Shown here in pieces: positions 18,323-26,842 of a stretch of DNA of 64,000 nucleotides. How positions within the stretch are numbered: the stretch's first letter is position 1; the number at the start of each line of letters is the position of its first letter. Source of the stretch: Castellaniella sp049651205. Its GTDB lineage: Bacteria > Pseudomonadota > Gammaproteobacteria > Burkholderiales > Burkholderiaceae_B. The notes beneath the pieces were generated by a model that saw only the letters and a program-made list of their open reading frames with translations, searched no databases and was not told where the DNA came from. The stretch covers positions 130,777 through 194,776 of the forward strand of contig NZ_JBASBR010000018.1 in assembly GCF_049651205.1 (NCBI RefSeq). The letters are read 5' to 3'. The position numbers and the translations under genes are program-made.

Positions 18323-19275
18323 GTGGGTTCGTCCGGCTTGCGGGGCACCACACGTGGTGGTGGTTTGCCGTCTTCAAGGGGTTTGGCGCGTTTGAAGACC
18401 GTGACGGGAATTTCGCCCACTACCCCGCGCCGGGCTTGAACACGCCAGGCGTGCCCGTAGGCAACTTCAAGGCTCAGGTGAATGGTGCCGTCGTCGTGGC
18501 GGCGCCGCTCGAGTGCCTTGATGAGGCGTGCACGCCAGGCACGGCCAACCAGACCGGCACGACGCTGTGCGTGAGGGTTGCCGCCCAGCACACGGACGTC
18601 GTCCAGCAGCTTTTCTGCCGTTTTGTAGGTGAGGGTGATGACTTCCTGATCCATGACAGGGTCGGCAAATCCCACTTGCAGCATCAGATCGCCAAAATCG
18701 TGCATGTCCACGAATTCCATGGGTTGGGTGTCCAGCCCCGCCTCGGCGACGGCTTCGCGCAGCTCGCGCAGGGATCCCGGCCCCAGGCTGGAATACATGG
18801 CCAGTGCGTCGTTGCGCAATATCCGGCGCCATTCTTGCAGCACCAGGTGGGGTTCGGCATGCCAATGCAGAGCCAGATTGGACCACACCAGATCCAGGCT
18901 TTGGTCGGCCAGGCCGGTTTCAGCCAGATCGGATTGGATGAACTCGGGTTGTGGTGTGGGCTTGTTGCGCAGCCGGTGCCAGAACCCCGGCTTGCTGAGA
19001 TAACGGGCACGGGCGGTGTCCAGCAAGGTGGTGCAGTGATCCTGGCCGATGTAATGCAGGTCGGGGTAACGGGCCCTTAAGGGATCCAGGGCGTGAGCGG
19101 CCCCGCAGCCGGCATCCAGGATGTCGTGAGGGGCGATGCGGATATAGCTGAGCCGGCGCAGCATGCGTTGGGCGATCTCGCCAAACAGGAATTGCGCGGC
19201 ATCCAGTGGTGCGCGCCGGGCAAACTGGCGTGATACGGCCGTGGGGTCGATGGGAAGGCGGGGAAGCTGTGGCAT
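18319..19275 (-). CDS. BioC-like SAM-dependent methyltransferase
   Basis: 318 residues. An N-terminal VSRQFARRAPLDAAQFLFGEIAQRML stretch resembles the BioC/NDUFAF5 family; motif I ILDAGCGAAHAL is near residue 55 and VWSNLALHW corresponds to the family's SNLALQW. This supports malonyl-ACP O-methyltransferase (biotin pimeloyl start) or a relative, but no other bio genes are nearby. The C-terminal tail of about 60 residues is basic and longer than in E. coli BioC. Back-to-back with the comF gene. Confidence 0.7.
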   Translation of the reverse strand: MPQLPRLPIDPTAVSRQFARRAPLDAAQFLFGEIAQRMLRRLSYIRIAPHDILDAGCGAAHALDPLRARYPDLHYIGQDHCTTLLDTARARYLSKPGFWHRLRNKPTPQPEFIQSDLAETGLADQSLDLVWSNLALHWHAEPHLVLQEWRRILRNDALAMYSSLGPGSLRELREAVAEAGLDTQPMEFVDMHDFGDLMLQVGFADPVMDQEVITLTYKTAEKLLDDVRVLGGNPHAQRRAGLVGRAWRARLIKALERRRHDDGTIHLSLEVAYGHAWRVQARRGVVGEIPVTVFKRAKPLEDGKPPPRVVPRKPDEPT

Positions 19276-19351
19276 AAAGGGTCAAGGCCGGCAGTGCGGC
19301 GCTGCCTTCTGTGGTGAGATGGCGGCAATGGCAAAAATCGAAGGTGACATT

Positions 19352-20164
19352 ATGCGGCATCTGGCCAGCTGGCGCGACTGGCGGCAGTGGATTCCGGCAG
19401 AATGCCCGGCCTGTGGGGTACGGCAGGCCGGGCAGAGGATATGTCAGGCGTGTGCGGCTTGCCTGTTTGCGCACCGCCACGTGCCTCGCTGCCCGGTGTG
19501 TACCCATCCGCTTCTGGCGGGCTGTTGTCCCGATTGTCCTGAAACGCCGCCCGCCTACACACGCGTGGTCACGGCTTTCGATTACGCAGGCATCGGGCGT
19601 CAGCTGATCCACGACTACAAGGTGTGTGCCCGCCTGTCGCTTACCTGGCTTCTGGCGGATATGCTGGCGCAGGCTATCCGGCAGGCGGGGGCAAATGCCC
19701 GCATGCCAGACTGGATCGTGCCGGTACCTGCTCACGACGGTGCCATGCGTGCTCGTGGGTTCAGTCCGCCCGCAGAAATTGCACGCCGCCTGGCGCGCGA
19801 GTTTGGCCTCTGTTGCCACCTCGATGGCTTGCGTCGTGTGCAGGCCCGCCCACGTCAGGCCTCAATGACCCGCGATCAGCGCCTGCGCGCCCAAGCGGGG
19901 GTGTTTGCTGCCGGCGGAGGCCCTTCGGTGCAGCTGAAGGCGGCGTCTGTGCTGTGGCGGCCTGGCCGCTTGCGGGCGGGCAGGCCGCCTTTTTTGTCGG
20001 GCGCCTACGTTGTCGTGGTGGACGATGTAATGACCACCGGCGCTACCTTGCAGGCCGTGGCAGACGCCCTGAAGACGGCGGGCGCTGTGCGGGTGGACGG
20101 CTGGGTGCTGGCGCGCACGCTTTGCAGGCCCCTCGATCCGAGGCCTACGCTGGATCTACAATGA
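19352..20164 (+). CDS. comF: ComF family phosphoribosyltransferase-like protein
   Basis: About 270 residues. The N-terminal zinc-binding part has CPACG, CQACAACL, CPVC and CPDC pairs, followed by a PRTase domain with the PRPP loop VVVVDDVMTTGATLQA near residue 225 and the ComF hallmark RGFSPPAEIARRLA. In competent bacteria ComF helps move DNA into the cytoplasm; dprA is also in this window. The start at 19352 is chosen for its AAGGTGA ribosome-binding site; ATGs at 19319 and 19328 are alternatives. Confidence 0.85.
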   Translation: MRHLASWRDWRQWIPAECPACGVRQAGQRICQACAACLFAHRHVPRCPVCTHPLLAGCCPDCPETPPAYTRVVTAFDYAGIGRQLIHDYKVCARLSLTWLLADMLAQAIRQAGANARMPDWIVPVPAHDGAMRARGFSPPAEIARRLAREFGLCCHLDGLRRVQARPRQASMTRDQRLRAQAGVFAAGGGPSVQLKAASVLWRPGRLRAGRPPFLSGAYVVVVDDVMTTGATLQAVADALKTAGAVRVDGWVLARTLCRPLDPRPTLDLQ

Positions 20165-20182
20165 CGCTTTTTCTGAGACCCT

Positions 20183-20653
20183 ATGTTTCACGTCGTGCTG
20201 GTCGAACCGGAGATCCCGCCCAATACCGGTAATATCATTCGCCTGACCGCCAACACCGGCACTTTTTTGCATCTGGTTCGCCCCCTGGGGTTTCCGCTGG
20301 ATGATGCGAAGATGCGCCGGGCGGGCCTGGATTATCACGAGTGGGCGCAAATGCAGGTGCACGATACGCTGGCACAGGCCTTTGAACGCATTGGTGGCGA
20401 CCCCACTCGCCGCTTTGCACTCACCACCCGTGGTTCGGTGTTGATCAGCCGGCAACCGCTGCAGCCGGGCGATGTATTTGTGTTTGGCCGCGAGACGGCC
20501 GGTTTGTCTGATGAGCAGATGGCGCTGTTTCCTACGCGGCAGCGGATCCGGCTGCCCATGCGTCCGCAACAGCGCAGCATCAATTTATCCAATGCTGTGG
20601 CGGTTACCGTTTTTGAAGCCTGGCGTCAGGCTGGATATGAAGGTGGCGTGTAA
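20183..20653 (+). CDS. trmL: tRNA (cytidine/uridine-34-2'-O)-methyltransferase
   Basis: 156 residues of the SPOUT class, methylating the wobble ribose of tRNA-Leu. Family motifs: EPEIPPNTGNIIRLTANTG at the N-terminus, the knot region FGRETAGLSDE and the closing QRSINLSNAVAVTVFEAWRQ. The length equals E. coli TrmL. It follows comF by 18 bp. Confidence 0.94.
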   Translation: MFHVVLVEPEIPPNTGNIIRLTANTGTFLHLVRPLGFPLDDAKMRRAGLDYHEWAQMQVHDTLAQAFERIGGDPTRRFALTTRGSVLISRQPLQPGDVFVFGRETAGLSDEQMALFPTRQRIRLPMRPQQRSINLSNAVAVTVFEAWRQAGYEGGV

Positions 20654-20660
20654 AGCGCGT

Positions 20661-21695
20661 TTATTCGGGGCGTGCATCGCGGGCCAATAGCCTGGCCACG
20701 GCCTGGTGGGGGGGCAGGTTGGCAAACAGTACCTGGCACACAGCCTCCGTAATGGGCAAATCCACATTGTGGCGTCTCCCCAATGCCAGGGCGGCCTGTG
20801 CGCAGCGCACGCCTTCTGCGGTCATCCCGTTGGCCAGGATGCTTTGCAAGGAATGCCCTTGACCCAGGGCAACGCCCACTTGCCGGTTGCGTGAAAGATC
20901 GCCCGTTGCAGTGAGCACCAGATCGCCCAGACCAGTCAGGCCGGTAAAGGTTGCTGCACGCCCGCCCAGTGCAACCCCCAGACGCTGGATTTCTGCCAGG
21001 CCGCGAGTGATGAGGGCCGCCCGGGCATTGGTGCCCAGCCGCAGGCCGTCGCTGATCCCGCAGGCGATGGCCATGACGTTTTTTAGTGCGCCACCCGCCT
21101 CAACCCCGATGATGTCACGGGTGGTGTAGATGCGTGCCTGATTGCCGTGAAACGCCGCCTGGGCAACCTCGCCGGTGTCGGCATGGGTGCTGGCAACGGT
21201 GAGTGCCACGGGAAGCCCCTGCGCCACTTCGCGGGCAAACGAGGGGCCTGAGAGTACGCCGGCATGCAACCAGGGCAGATGCGCCAGTGAGTCGCACAGG
21301 ATCTGATGCGGCCATTGCAGGGTGTCGGGGCTGATCCCCTTGCATGTCCAGAGAATATGCAGGGTGCCCGGGGCGCGTGCCGGAAAATGGCGTGCCAGGT
21401 GCCGGCAGGTTTCCGGCATCCCGGACATCGGCACGCCCAGCACAATCAAGCACTGGGTGCCTTTGGGGACATCCAGAACATGAGACAGCGCATCATCCCA
21501 GTGCGGCGTGGCGCGCAGCGAGCCCGGCAGATCGATGTCTGAAAGATAGCGGGGATTGCGGTGGGCTTGTTGTATCCCCTGCGCGGTGACCGGGTCTCGA
21601 GCCCACAGCACAGTATCGGCCTGACGGCTGGCCAGGGCGGCCAAGGCGGTGCCCCAGTTGCCGGCACCCAGAACAGCCAGACGGATAGTGGACAT
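20661..21695 (-). CDS. gpsA: Glycerol-3-phosphate dehydrogenase [NAD(P)+]
   Basis: Makes sn-glycerol-3-phosphate for phospholipid synthesis. The NAD-binding motif GAGNWGTALA is at residues about 10-19; the catalytic stretch GALKNVMAIACGISDGLRLGTN (with Lys) and GLGDLVLTATGDLSRNRQVG are typical. 344 residues. Order gpsA-secB-grxC-yibN is the same as in E. coli. Confidence 0.95.
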   Translation of the reverse strand: MSTIRLAVLGAGNWGTALAALASRQADTVLWARDPVTAQGIQQAHRNPRYLSDIDLPGSLRATPHWDDALSHVLDVPKGTQCLIVLGVPMSGMPETCRHLARHFPARAPGTLHILWTCKGISPDTLQWPHQILCDSLAHLPWLHAGVLSGPSFAREVAQGLPVALTVASTHADTGEVAQAAFHGNQARIYTTRDIIGVEAGGALKNVMAIACGISDGLRLGTNARAALITRGLAEIQRLGVALGGRAATFTGLTGLGDLVLTATGDLSRNRQVGVALGQGHSLQSILANGMTAEGVRCAQAALALGRRHNVDLPITEAVCQVLFANLPPHQAVARLLARDARPE

Positions 21696-21758
21696 GATGA
21701 TGTGCAGATAAGTAGCGCTGATCGGCAGGCCCTGAGGGACCTGGCCGGATGATCCAGT

Positions 21759-22262
21759 TTAGTTGCGCGCGCCTGGAGGGAGGATCAGGCCGGAGTCTTC
21801 GCCTTTTTCTTGTTCGCCGTTTTGCTGGGCCATGCGTTGCTCGTAGAGCGCCTGGAAGTTCATTTCGCTCAGGTGCAGCGGTGGCAGCGAGGTGCGTGTG
21901 ATGGCGTCGGCCACGTTGGCGCGCAGGTAGGGGTACAGCATCGTCGGGCAAACAATGCCCAGCAGGGGATCGAGCTGGTCGGCCGGGATATTGGCGGCCT
22001 CAAAGATGCCGGCCTGGCTGAGTTCGACCAGGTAAAGGACTTTGTCGCCAATGCGGGTGGTGACAGTTGCAGTGACCACAGCCTCGAAGACGGATTCGGC
22101 CAGTTGTTCTCCACCCACCTGGATGGAAACTTCGACGGTGGGGCCTTCGGGCTCGAGGAAAATTGCCGGTGCATTGGGCATCTCGAGAGAGAGGTCTTTG
22201 ACGTAGGTGCGTTGCAAGCCGAAGCTTGGGGATTGGCCGTCGGTTTGGTTTTCTTCAGACAT
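21759..22262 (-). CDS. secB: Protein-export chaperone SecB
   Basis: Tetrameric cytosolic chaperone that delivers unfolded preproteins to SecA. 167 residues with the family patterns FGLQRTYVKDLSLEMPNAP, VTATVTTRIGDKVLYLVELSQAGIF and the hydrophobic CPTMLYPYLRANVADAI. The acidic/Gln-rich tail (QQNGEQEKGEDSG) is usual. Transcribed with gpsA downstream and grxC upstream. Confidence 0.96.
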   Translation of the reverse strand: MSEENQTDGQSPSFGLQRTYVKDLSLEMPNAPAIFLEPEGPTVEVSIQVGGEQLAESVFEAVVTATVTTRIGDKVLYLVELSQAGIFEAANIPADQLDPLLGIVCPTMLYPYLRANVADAITRTSLPPLHLSEMNFQALYEQRMAQQNGEQEKGEDSGLILPPGARN

Positions 22263-22295
22263 GTGGAGTTCCGTGCAAGGGTCGGTGGAGAGGGA

Positions 22296-22553
22296 TCAAG
22301 CCTGCAGCAGGGGCAATAGGCCGTCTGCGCGATCGAGGGCGGACAGATCGTCGTAGCCGCCAATGTGGCGTTCGTCGATGTAGATTTGCGGTACTGTGCG
22401 CCGTCCGGTGCGTTCCATCATGATGGAACGCTGGGTGGGGTCGCGATCGACATAGATTTTATGAATTTCCTGGACGCCGCGTTGTTTGAGCAGCATCTCG
22501 GCGCGTGTGCAATATGGACACACGGTGGTGCAGTACATCGTAATGTGTGACAT
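22296..22553 (-). CDS. grxC: Glutaredoxin 3
   Basis: 85-residue glutaredoxin with the dithiol active site CPYC near residue 12 and the cis-Pro segment TVPQIYIDERHIGGYDDL that binds glutathione. Keeps cytosolic protein thiols reduced using GSH. Between the rhodanese-fold gene and secB, as in E. coli. Confidence 0.94.
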   Translation of the reverse strand: MSHITMYCTTVCPYCTRAEMLLKQRGVQEIHKIYVDRDPTQRSIMMERTGRRTVPQIYIDERHIGGYDDLSALDRADGLLPLLQA

Positions 22554-22565
22554 CGAAAGACTCTA

Positions 22566-22976
22566 TCAGGATTTTTTGAGCGGCATGCCGCCTTCGGTCC
22601 AGGCGTTCAGGCCGCCATCAAGACAGGATACCCGTTGAAAGCCGTGTTTGCGCAATTGCGTGACGGCACGGGCGCCTTCGCGGCCGTGGGCGTCTACCAC
22701 GACAATCGGTTTGTCCTGGGGAAGCGTGCCCACGTGGCTCTCGAGTGTATCGAGGGTGATGTTGCGTGCTTGCGGGATGTGACCGGCCTTGAACTGCTCG
22801 GCAGGGCGAATGTCGACGAACAGGCCTTGTTCGCGATTGATCTGCTGGATGGCGTCGGTGAGGGCGATTCGTGCGTTTGAGCGTCCCTTGGACAGGGAGG
22901 GCCACAGCAGCAAGGCGCCCGATGCTAGCGCAATCAGCGCGATCCAGAGGTTGTTCTGGCCAAGTAAAAAGTCCAC
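22566..22976 (-). CDS. YibN-like membrane-anchored rhodanese-fold protein without the catalytic Cys
   Basis: 136 residues starting at a GTG codon (22976) after AGGA. One N-terminal membrane span (LWIALIALASGALLLWP) is followed by a rhodanese domain (VDIRPAEQFKAGHIPQARNI, LDGGLNAW). In the active-site loop, where sulfurtransferases have Cys, the sequence reads VVVDAHGREG: the position is Asp. E. coli YibN shows the same substitution and the same neighbours (grxC-secB-gpsA), so this is a conserved non-sulfurtransferase of unknown role. Confidence 0.85.
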   Translation of the reverse strand: MDFLLGQNNLWIALIALASGALLLWPSLSKGRSNARIALTDAIQQINREQGLFVDIRPAEQFKAGHIPQARNITLDTLESHVGTLPQDKPIVVVDAHGREGARAVTQLRKHGFQRVSCLDGGLNAWTEGGMPLKKS

Positions 22977-23065
22977 GGCGATTCCTGTTACAGCGGTGAG
23001 AGGGAATTGTATGCTGGGGGATTATAAAATGATCAGCTATTTTCAACTTTTCAGACTGGCAGCTC

Positions 23066-23818
23066 ATGTACAAACTAGTCCTTATGCGTCATGGCGAGAG
23101 CCAATGGAATCTCGAAAACCGTTTTACAGGCTGGACGGATGTCGACCTCACCGACACGGGCCGCGCCCAGGCGCAACAGGCGGGGGCATTGCTTCGCGCT
23201 GAGGGTTTCGAGTTTGACCTGGCCTTTTCGTCCGTGCTCAAGCGTGCCATCCGCACCTTGTGGATTGCGCTGGATGCCATGGATGCCATGCACACCCCGA
23301 TTGGGCTGAGCTGGCGGCTCAACGAACGCCATTACGGCGCACTTCAGGGGCTGAACAAGGCCGAAACCGCTGCGCAGTATGGCGAAGCGCAGGTGCTGCA
23401 ATGGCGTCGCGCCTACGATATCGCCCCCGAGCCCCTGTCTCGGGATGATCCGCGTCATCCACGTTTCGATGCGCGCTATCACCGGGTGCCGGCCGATCAG
23501 TTGCCCGCCACCGAGTGCTTGCGTGACACCGTCGACCGCGTGGTGCCGTTTTGGGATGATTCCATTGCGCCAGCCATCCGTGCGGGCCGGCGTGTGCTGA
23601 TATCTGCACATGGCAACAGCCTGCGTGCCCTGATCAAGCACCTGGATGGCCTGTCAGACGAAGAAATCATTGGTCTTAACATCCCCACCGGGCAACCGCT
23701 GGTCTACGAGCTCGATGCCGAGCTTCGTCCGATTCGTCATGCCTATTTGGGCGATGAAGAAAAAATTCGTGCCGCCATGCAGGCTGTGGCTAATCAGGGT
23801 AAGGCGCAGCAGGGCTGA
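23066..23818 (+). CDS. gpmA: 2,3-bisphosphoglycerate-dependent phosphoglycerate mutase
   Basis: Glycolytic interconversion of 3- and 2-phosphoglycerate. The phosphohistidine motif LMRHGESQWN is at residues 5-14; RFTGWTDVDLT, ERHYGALQGLNKAET and SAHGNSLRALIKHLDG (second His) complete the family signature. 250 residues. The envC-like gene starts 1 bp after its stop, so the two are coupled, as gpm and envC neighbours are in E. coli (there with gpmI). Confidence 0.95.
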   Translation: MYKLVLMRHGESQWNLENRFTGWTDVDLTDTGRAQAQQAGALLRAEGFEFDLAFSSVLKRAIRTLWIALDAMDAMHTPIGLSWRLNERHYGALQGLNKAETAAQYGEAQVLQWRRAYDIAPEPLSRDDPRHPRFDARYHRVPADQLPATECLRDTVDRVVPFWDDSIAPAIRAGRRVLISAHGNSLRALIKHLDGLSDEEIIGLNIPTGQPLVYELDAELRPIRHAYLGDEEKIRAAMQAVANQGKAQQG

Positions 23819-23819
23819 T

Positions 23820-25223
23820 ATGCGTGTTCTGGGTCTGGGTTTGATGGTGTGTCTGGTGGCCTTGCCCGCTAGTGTTCAGGCGTCGCTGCAAACCCGACAG
23901 GCCCAGGCGCAAGAAGATCGCAAGGCGTTGCGCGAGCAGATCGAGACCGTGCAAAAGCACATTGATTCCTCGAAGTCCGCCCGCGAGGACGCCTCCCGGG
24001 ACCTCAAGGCTTCCGAACAGGCCATCTCCGACATTATCCGTCGCCTGGTTGATCTGGCTCAGCGTCACGAGGCGCTGGACAAAACCCTGCAAGGGCTCTC
24101 CAACGCCCGTCAGCAGCAGATGGCTGAGTTTGATCGCCAGCGGGATGCATTGGCCAAACAGTTGCGCGCGCAGTATGCCAGCGGCCTGTCTCCCTGGACG
24201 GCCTTGCTGTCGGGTGAGGATCCCCAGGAGATCGGCCGTGCGCTGGCCTATCTGGCCTACGTATCGCGCGCACGCACCGATACTCTTCAATCCGTGCAAG
24301 AAACGGTCGATAAGCTGGCGGCGCTGCAGCGTGACACCGACGCCCGTCAGGCAGAGCTCAACACCTTGTTGGACGATACCAAAACCCAAAAGCAGGCGCT
24401 GCAAGAGCAACAACATGAGCGGCAGATGGTGCTTGCCAAGGTGCAGGCGCAGCTCGAGACACAACAGCAGCAGGCCGAGCACCTGCAGGCCCGGGATGCG
24501 CGTCTGGGCTCACTGATCAAATCACTGGATGTCGAGATTGCCAAGGCCGAGGCGCGCAGACAGGCAGCCATCAAGGCGGCTGCCAAACAACGTGCCCGTG
24601 AGAAAGCCGAGCAGGCCCGCCGGGCGCAGCAGCTGAAAGCCGAACGTGAGCAGACAGCACGCCATGCGCAAGAGATACGCGAGCAGGCCGAACGTCACGT
24701 CCGTTCTTCAGAAACCCCTGCGCAGGGCCTGACCGCGGAAGAGCAAGTGGCCTCGGCGCCAGGGGGCCAGGCACAGAAGGCAGAGCCCCGAGAGAATGCC
24801 TCCCCGGCCCCGCGCACGATGCCCGAGCAAGGGTTTGCCGGTTTGCACAAACGTTTGCCGCGGCCCGTGCAGGGTGATGTGCTGGGACGCTTTGGGGCCC
24901 AGCGGCCTGAGGGCGGCCTGTGGCGTGGTGTCGTACTGAGGGCGGCTGCGGGCACCCCGGTGCGGGCCGTTGCGCCGGGACGGGTGGTGTATGCCCACTG
25001 GCTGAGTGGTTTTGGCAATTTGCTGATTATCGACCACGGTCAACAGTATCTCAGTATCTACGGTTACAACCAGGCAGTGCTCAAGCAGGTGGGCGATATC
25101 GTGGCGCAAGGCGATGTTGTGGCCAGGGTGGGGGCCACCGGGGGACAGGTAGATCCGGGGTTGTACTTCGAACTGCGCCATCAGGGGGCTCCCATCAACC
25201 CCCAACTATGGTTGCAGCCTTAA
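23820..25223 (+). CDS. envC: EnvC-like murein hydrolase activator (coiled coil + degenerate LytM)
   Basis: 467 residues: signal peptide (LGLGLMVCLVALPASVQA), a long coiled-coil region (about residues 28-300, rich in Glu/Gln/Ala/Arg) and a C-terminal LytM/M23 domain (about 345-467). The zinc-ligand positions of active LytM enzymes are not kept: GVVLRA replaces HxGxD and GLYFELRHQG replaces HLHFE. This is the degenerate pattern of E. coli EnvC, which activates amidases AmiA/AmiB at the division septum. The ATG at 23820 directly follows gpmA; a longer frame from 23646 overlaps gpmA and is not used. Confidence 0.87.
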   Translation: MRVLGLGLMVCLVALPASVQASLQTRQAQAQEDRKALREQIETVQKHIDSSKSAREDASRDLKASEQAISDIIRRLVDLAQRHEALDKTLQGLSNARQQQMAEFDRQRDALAKQLRAQYASGLSPWTALLSGEDPQEIGRALAYLAYVSRARTDTLQSVQETVDKLAALQRDTDARQAELNTLLDDTKTQKQALQEQQHERQMVLAKVQAQLETQQQQAEHLQARDARLGSLIKSLDVEIAKAEARRQAAIKAAAKQRAREKAEQARRAQQLKAEREQTARHAQEIREQAERHVRSSETPAQGLTAEEQVASAPGGQAQKAEPRENASPAPRTMPEQGFAGLHKRLPRPVQGDVLGRFGAQRPEGGLWRGVVLRAAAGTPVRAVAPGRVVYAHWLSGFGNLLIIDHGQQYLSIYGYNQAVLKQVGDIVAQGDVVARVGATGGQVDPGLYFELRHQGAPINPQLWLQP

Positions 25224-25315
25224 TTTCTGTACTATGTTAGGTTTGGTGCGCGTTCTTTTTGCAGCGCATCAAGCCTGAATTCAGGCACCACAAGACACTT
25301 ATCCTAGAGGCGTGC

Positions 25316-26842
25316 ATGGGCACTCGAAAAAATCGATCGTTGGGCTGGATCATGGTGGGGATGCTGGGCGGCGTATTGCTTACCCTGGGCATCACGGCAA
25401 CCGCCCAAAAGGGCGAGCCCCTGCCACTAAAAAGCTTGCAGCAGTTTGCCAACGTCTATGGTGCCATCAAGTCCAGCTACGTAGAGCCGGTTGCCGATCA
25501 GGTGTTGATGGATGACGCCATCAAGGGGCTTTTTTCTGATCTCGACCCCCACTCTGTGTATCTGGACGAAGAAGCCTACAAACAGATGCAGGATATCACC
25601 CGTGGTGGCTTTGGCGGGCTGGGCATCGAGATCGGTACCCAGGACGGCATGCCCAAGGTGATCGCGCCTATCGAAGACACACCAGCTGCCCGGGCCGGAA
25701 TCCTCACGGGCGACCTCATCACCGAAATCGATGGCGAGCCCACCAAGGGCATGTCGCTTAATGATGCAGTCAAAAAAATGCGGGGCGAGCCCGGCACCCC
25801 GATCGTCCTGACGGTTCAGCGTGCGGGCAGCAACAAGCCGCTCAAGTTTCATATCGTGCGCGAAATGATCAAGACGCGCAGTGTGCGCGGCAAGATGCTG
25901 GCACACAATATTGCCTACGTGCGTATCAGCCAGTTCCAGGATCGCACCACATCCGATCTCGTAAAAATGCTGGCAAGCTTTGGCAAAAAGCAGGCCCCCA
26001 AAGGCCTGGTGCTTGATCTCCGCAACGACCCGGGGGGGCTGCTGGATGGCGCTATTGGCGTTACCTCGGCCTTCATAGAGCCCGGCAAGCTGGTGGTGTC
26101 CACCAAGGGCCGCATTCCCTCGTCCAACGAAGAGTTCTACGCCCGCCCGCTCAATGGCAGCCATGGTATGGACGCCGGGGTGTCATTGCCCAGCTGGGCA
26201 CGCACCGTGCCCATGGTGGTGCTGGTTAATGTGGGTTCGGCCTCTGCCTCGGAGATCGTGGCTGGCGCCTTGCAGGATTACAAGCGGGCCCAGGTGGTGG
26301 GTAATCGCACCTTTGGCAAGGGTTCGGTGCAGTCGGTGCTGCAATTGGGCAAGGACACCGGTATCAAGCTCACCACAGCACGGTATTACACGCCCAGTGG
26401 CCGCTCCATCCAGAACACTGGGGTAACCCCCGACCACATCGTGGACGATAGCGCTGCGGGCAATCTGTTCCGCATGGAGCGGGAGGTCGACCTCCAGCAC
26501 CATCTGGCCAATCAGGCGGCTGGCCAGGCGGCCAAGGCCGAAGATGAAGACAGCTTTGTCGAGGGTGAGATCAAGATGTTCGAGTTTGGCGGTGCCGACG
26601 ACTGGCAATTGCAGCAGGCGCTCAACGCCTTGCAAGGCCGCCCGGTACTCAAGCTGGATCCTCTGCTGGCGAAGCAGCAGAAGGCCAAGGCTAAGGACAC
26701 CAAAGACAGCGCCTCCAGCACGCCTGTCACGGCACCGCAGCCCCAACAGGCGCCTGCTGAAAAAAAAACCCTGAATGACGGGCCCGAGACCCCGGTTCAG
26801 CGTTACCGGATTACACCGGATGGTTTGATCAGGCTTCCATGA
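25316..26842 (+). CDS. ctpA: C-terminal processing peptidase (S41 family)
   Basis: Periplasmic PDZ protease, 508 residues. An N-terminal membrane anchor/signal (WIMVGMLGGVLLTLGITA) precedes the substrate-binding PDZ domain (about 90-175, GGLGIEIGTQDGMPKVIAPI) and the S41 core. The catalytic Ser is in GSASASEIV (near residue 312) and the catalytic Lys in TFGKGSVQ. A Lys/Ala/Pro-rich C-terminal tail follows. The start at 25316 is preferred over 25259 because the anchor then begins near the N-terminus. Follows envC, a common pairing. Confidence 0.92.
   Translation: MGTRKNRSLGWIMVGMLGGVLLTLGITATAQKGEPLPLKSLQQFANVYGAIKSSYVEPVADQVLMDDAIKGLFSDLDPHSVYLDEEAYKQMQDITRGGFGGLGIEIGTQDGMPKVIAPIEDTPAARAGILTGDLITEIDGEPTKGMSLNDAVKKMRGEPGTPIVLTVQRAGSNKPLKFHIVREMIKTRSVRGKMLAHNIAYVRISQFQDRTTSDLVKMLASFGKKQAPKGLVLDLRNDPGGLLDGAIGVTSAFIEPGKLVVSTKGRIPSSNEEFYARPLNGSHGMDAGVSLPSWARTVPMVVLVNVGSASASEIVAGALQDYKRAQVVGNRTFGKGSVQSVLQLGKDTGIKLTTARYYTPSGRSIQNTGVTPDHIVDDSAAGNLFRMEREVDLQHHLANQAAGQAAKAEDEDSFVEGEIKMFEFGGADDWQLQQALNALQGRPVLKLDPLLAKQQKAKAKDTKDSASSTPVTAPQPQQAPAEKKTLNDGPETPVQRYRITPDGLIRLP

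Noticed and set aside
23272..23289. Tandem 9-bp repeat GGATGCCAT in gpmA
   Set aside because: Two in-frame copies (Asp-Ala-Met twice) inside a normal-length enzyme; chance or minor duplication with no sign of function.
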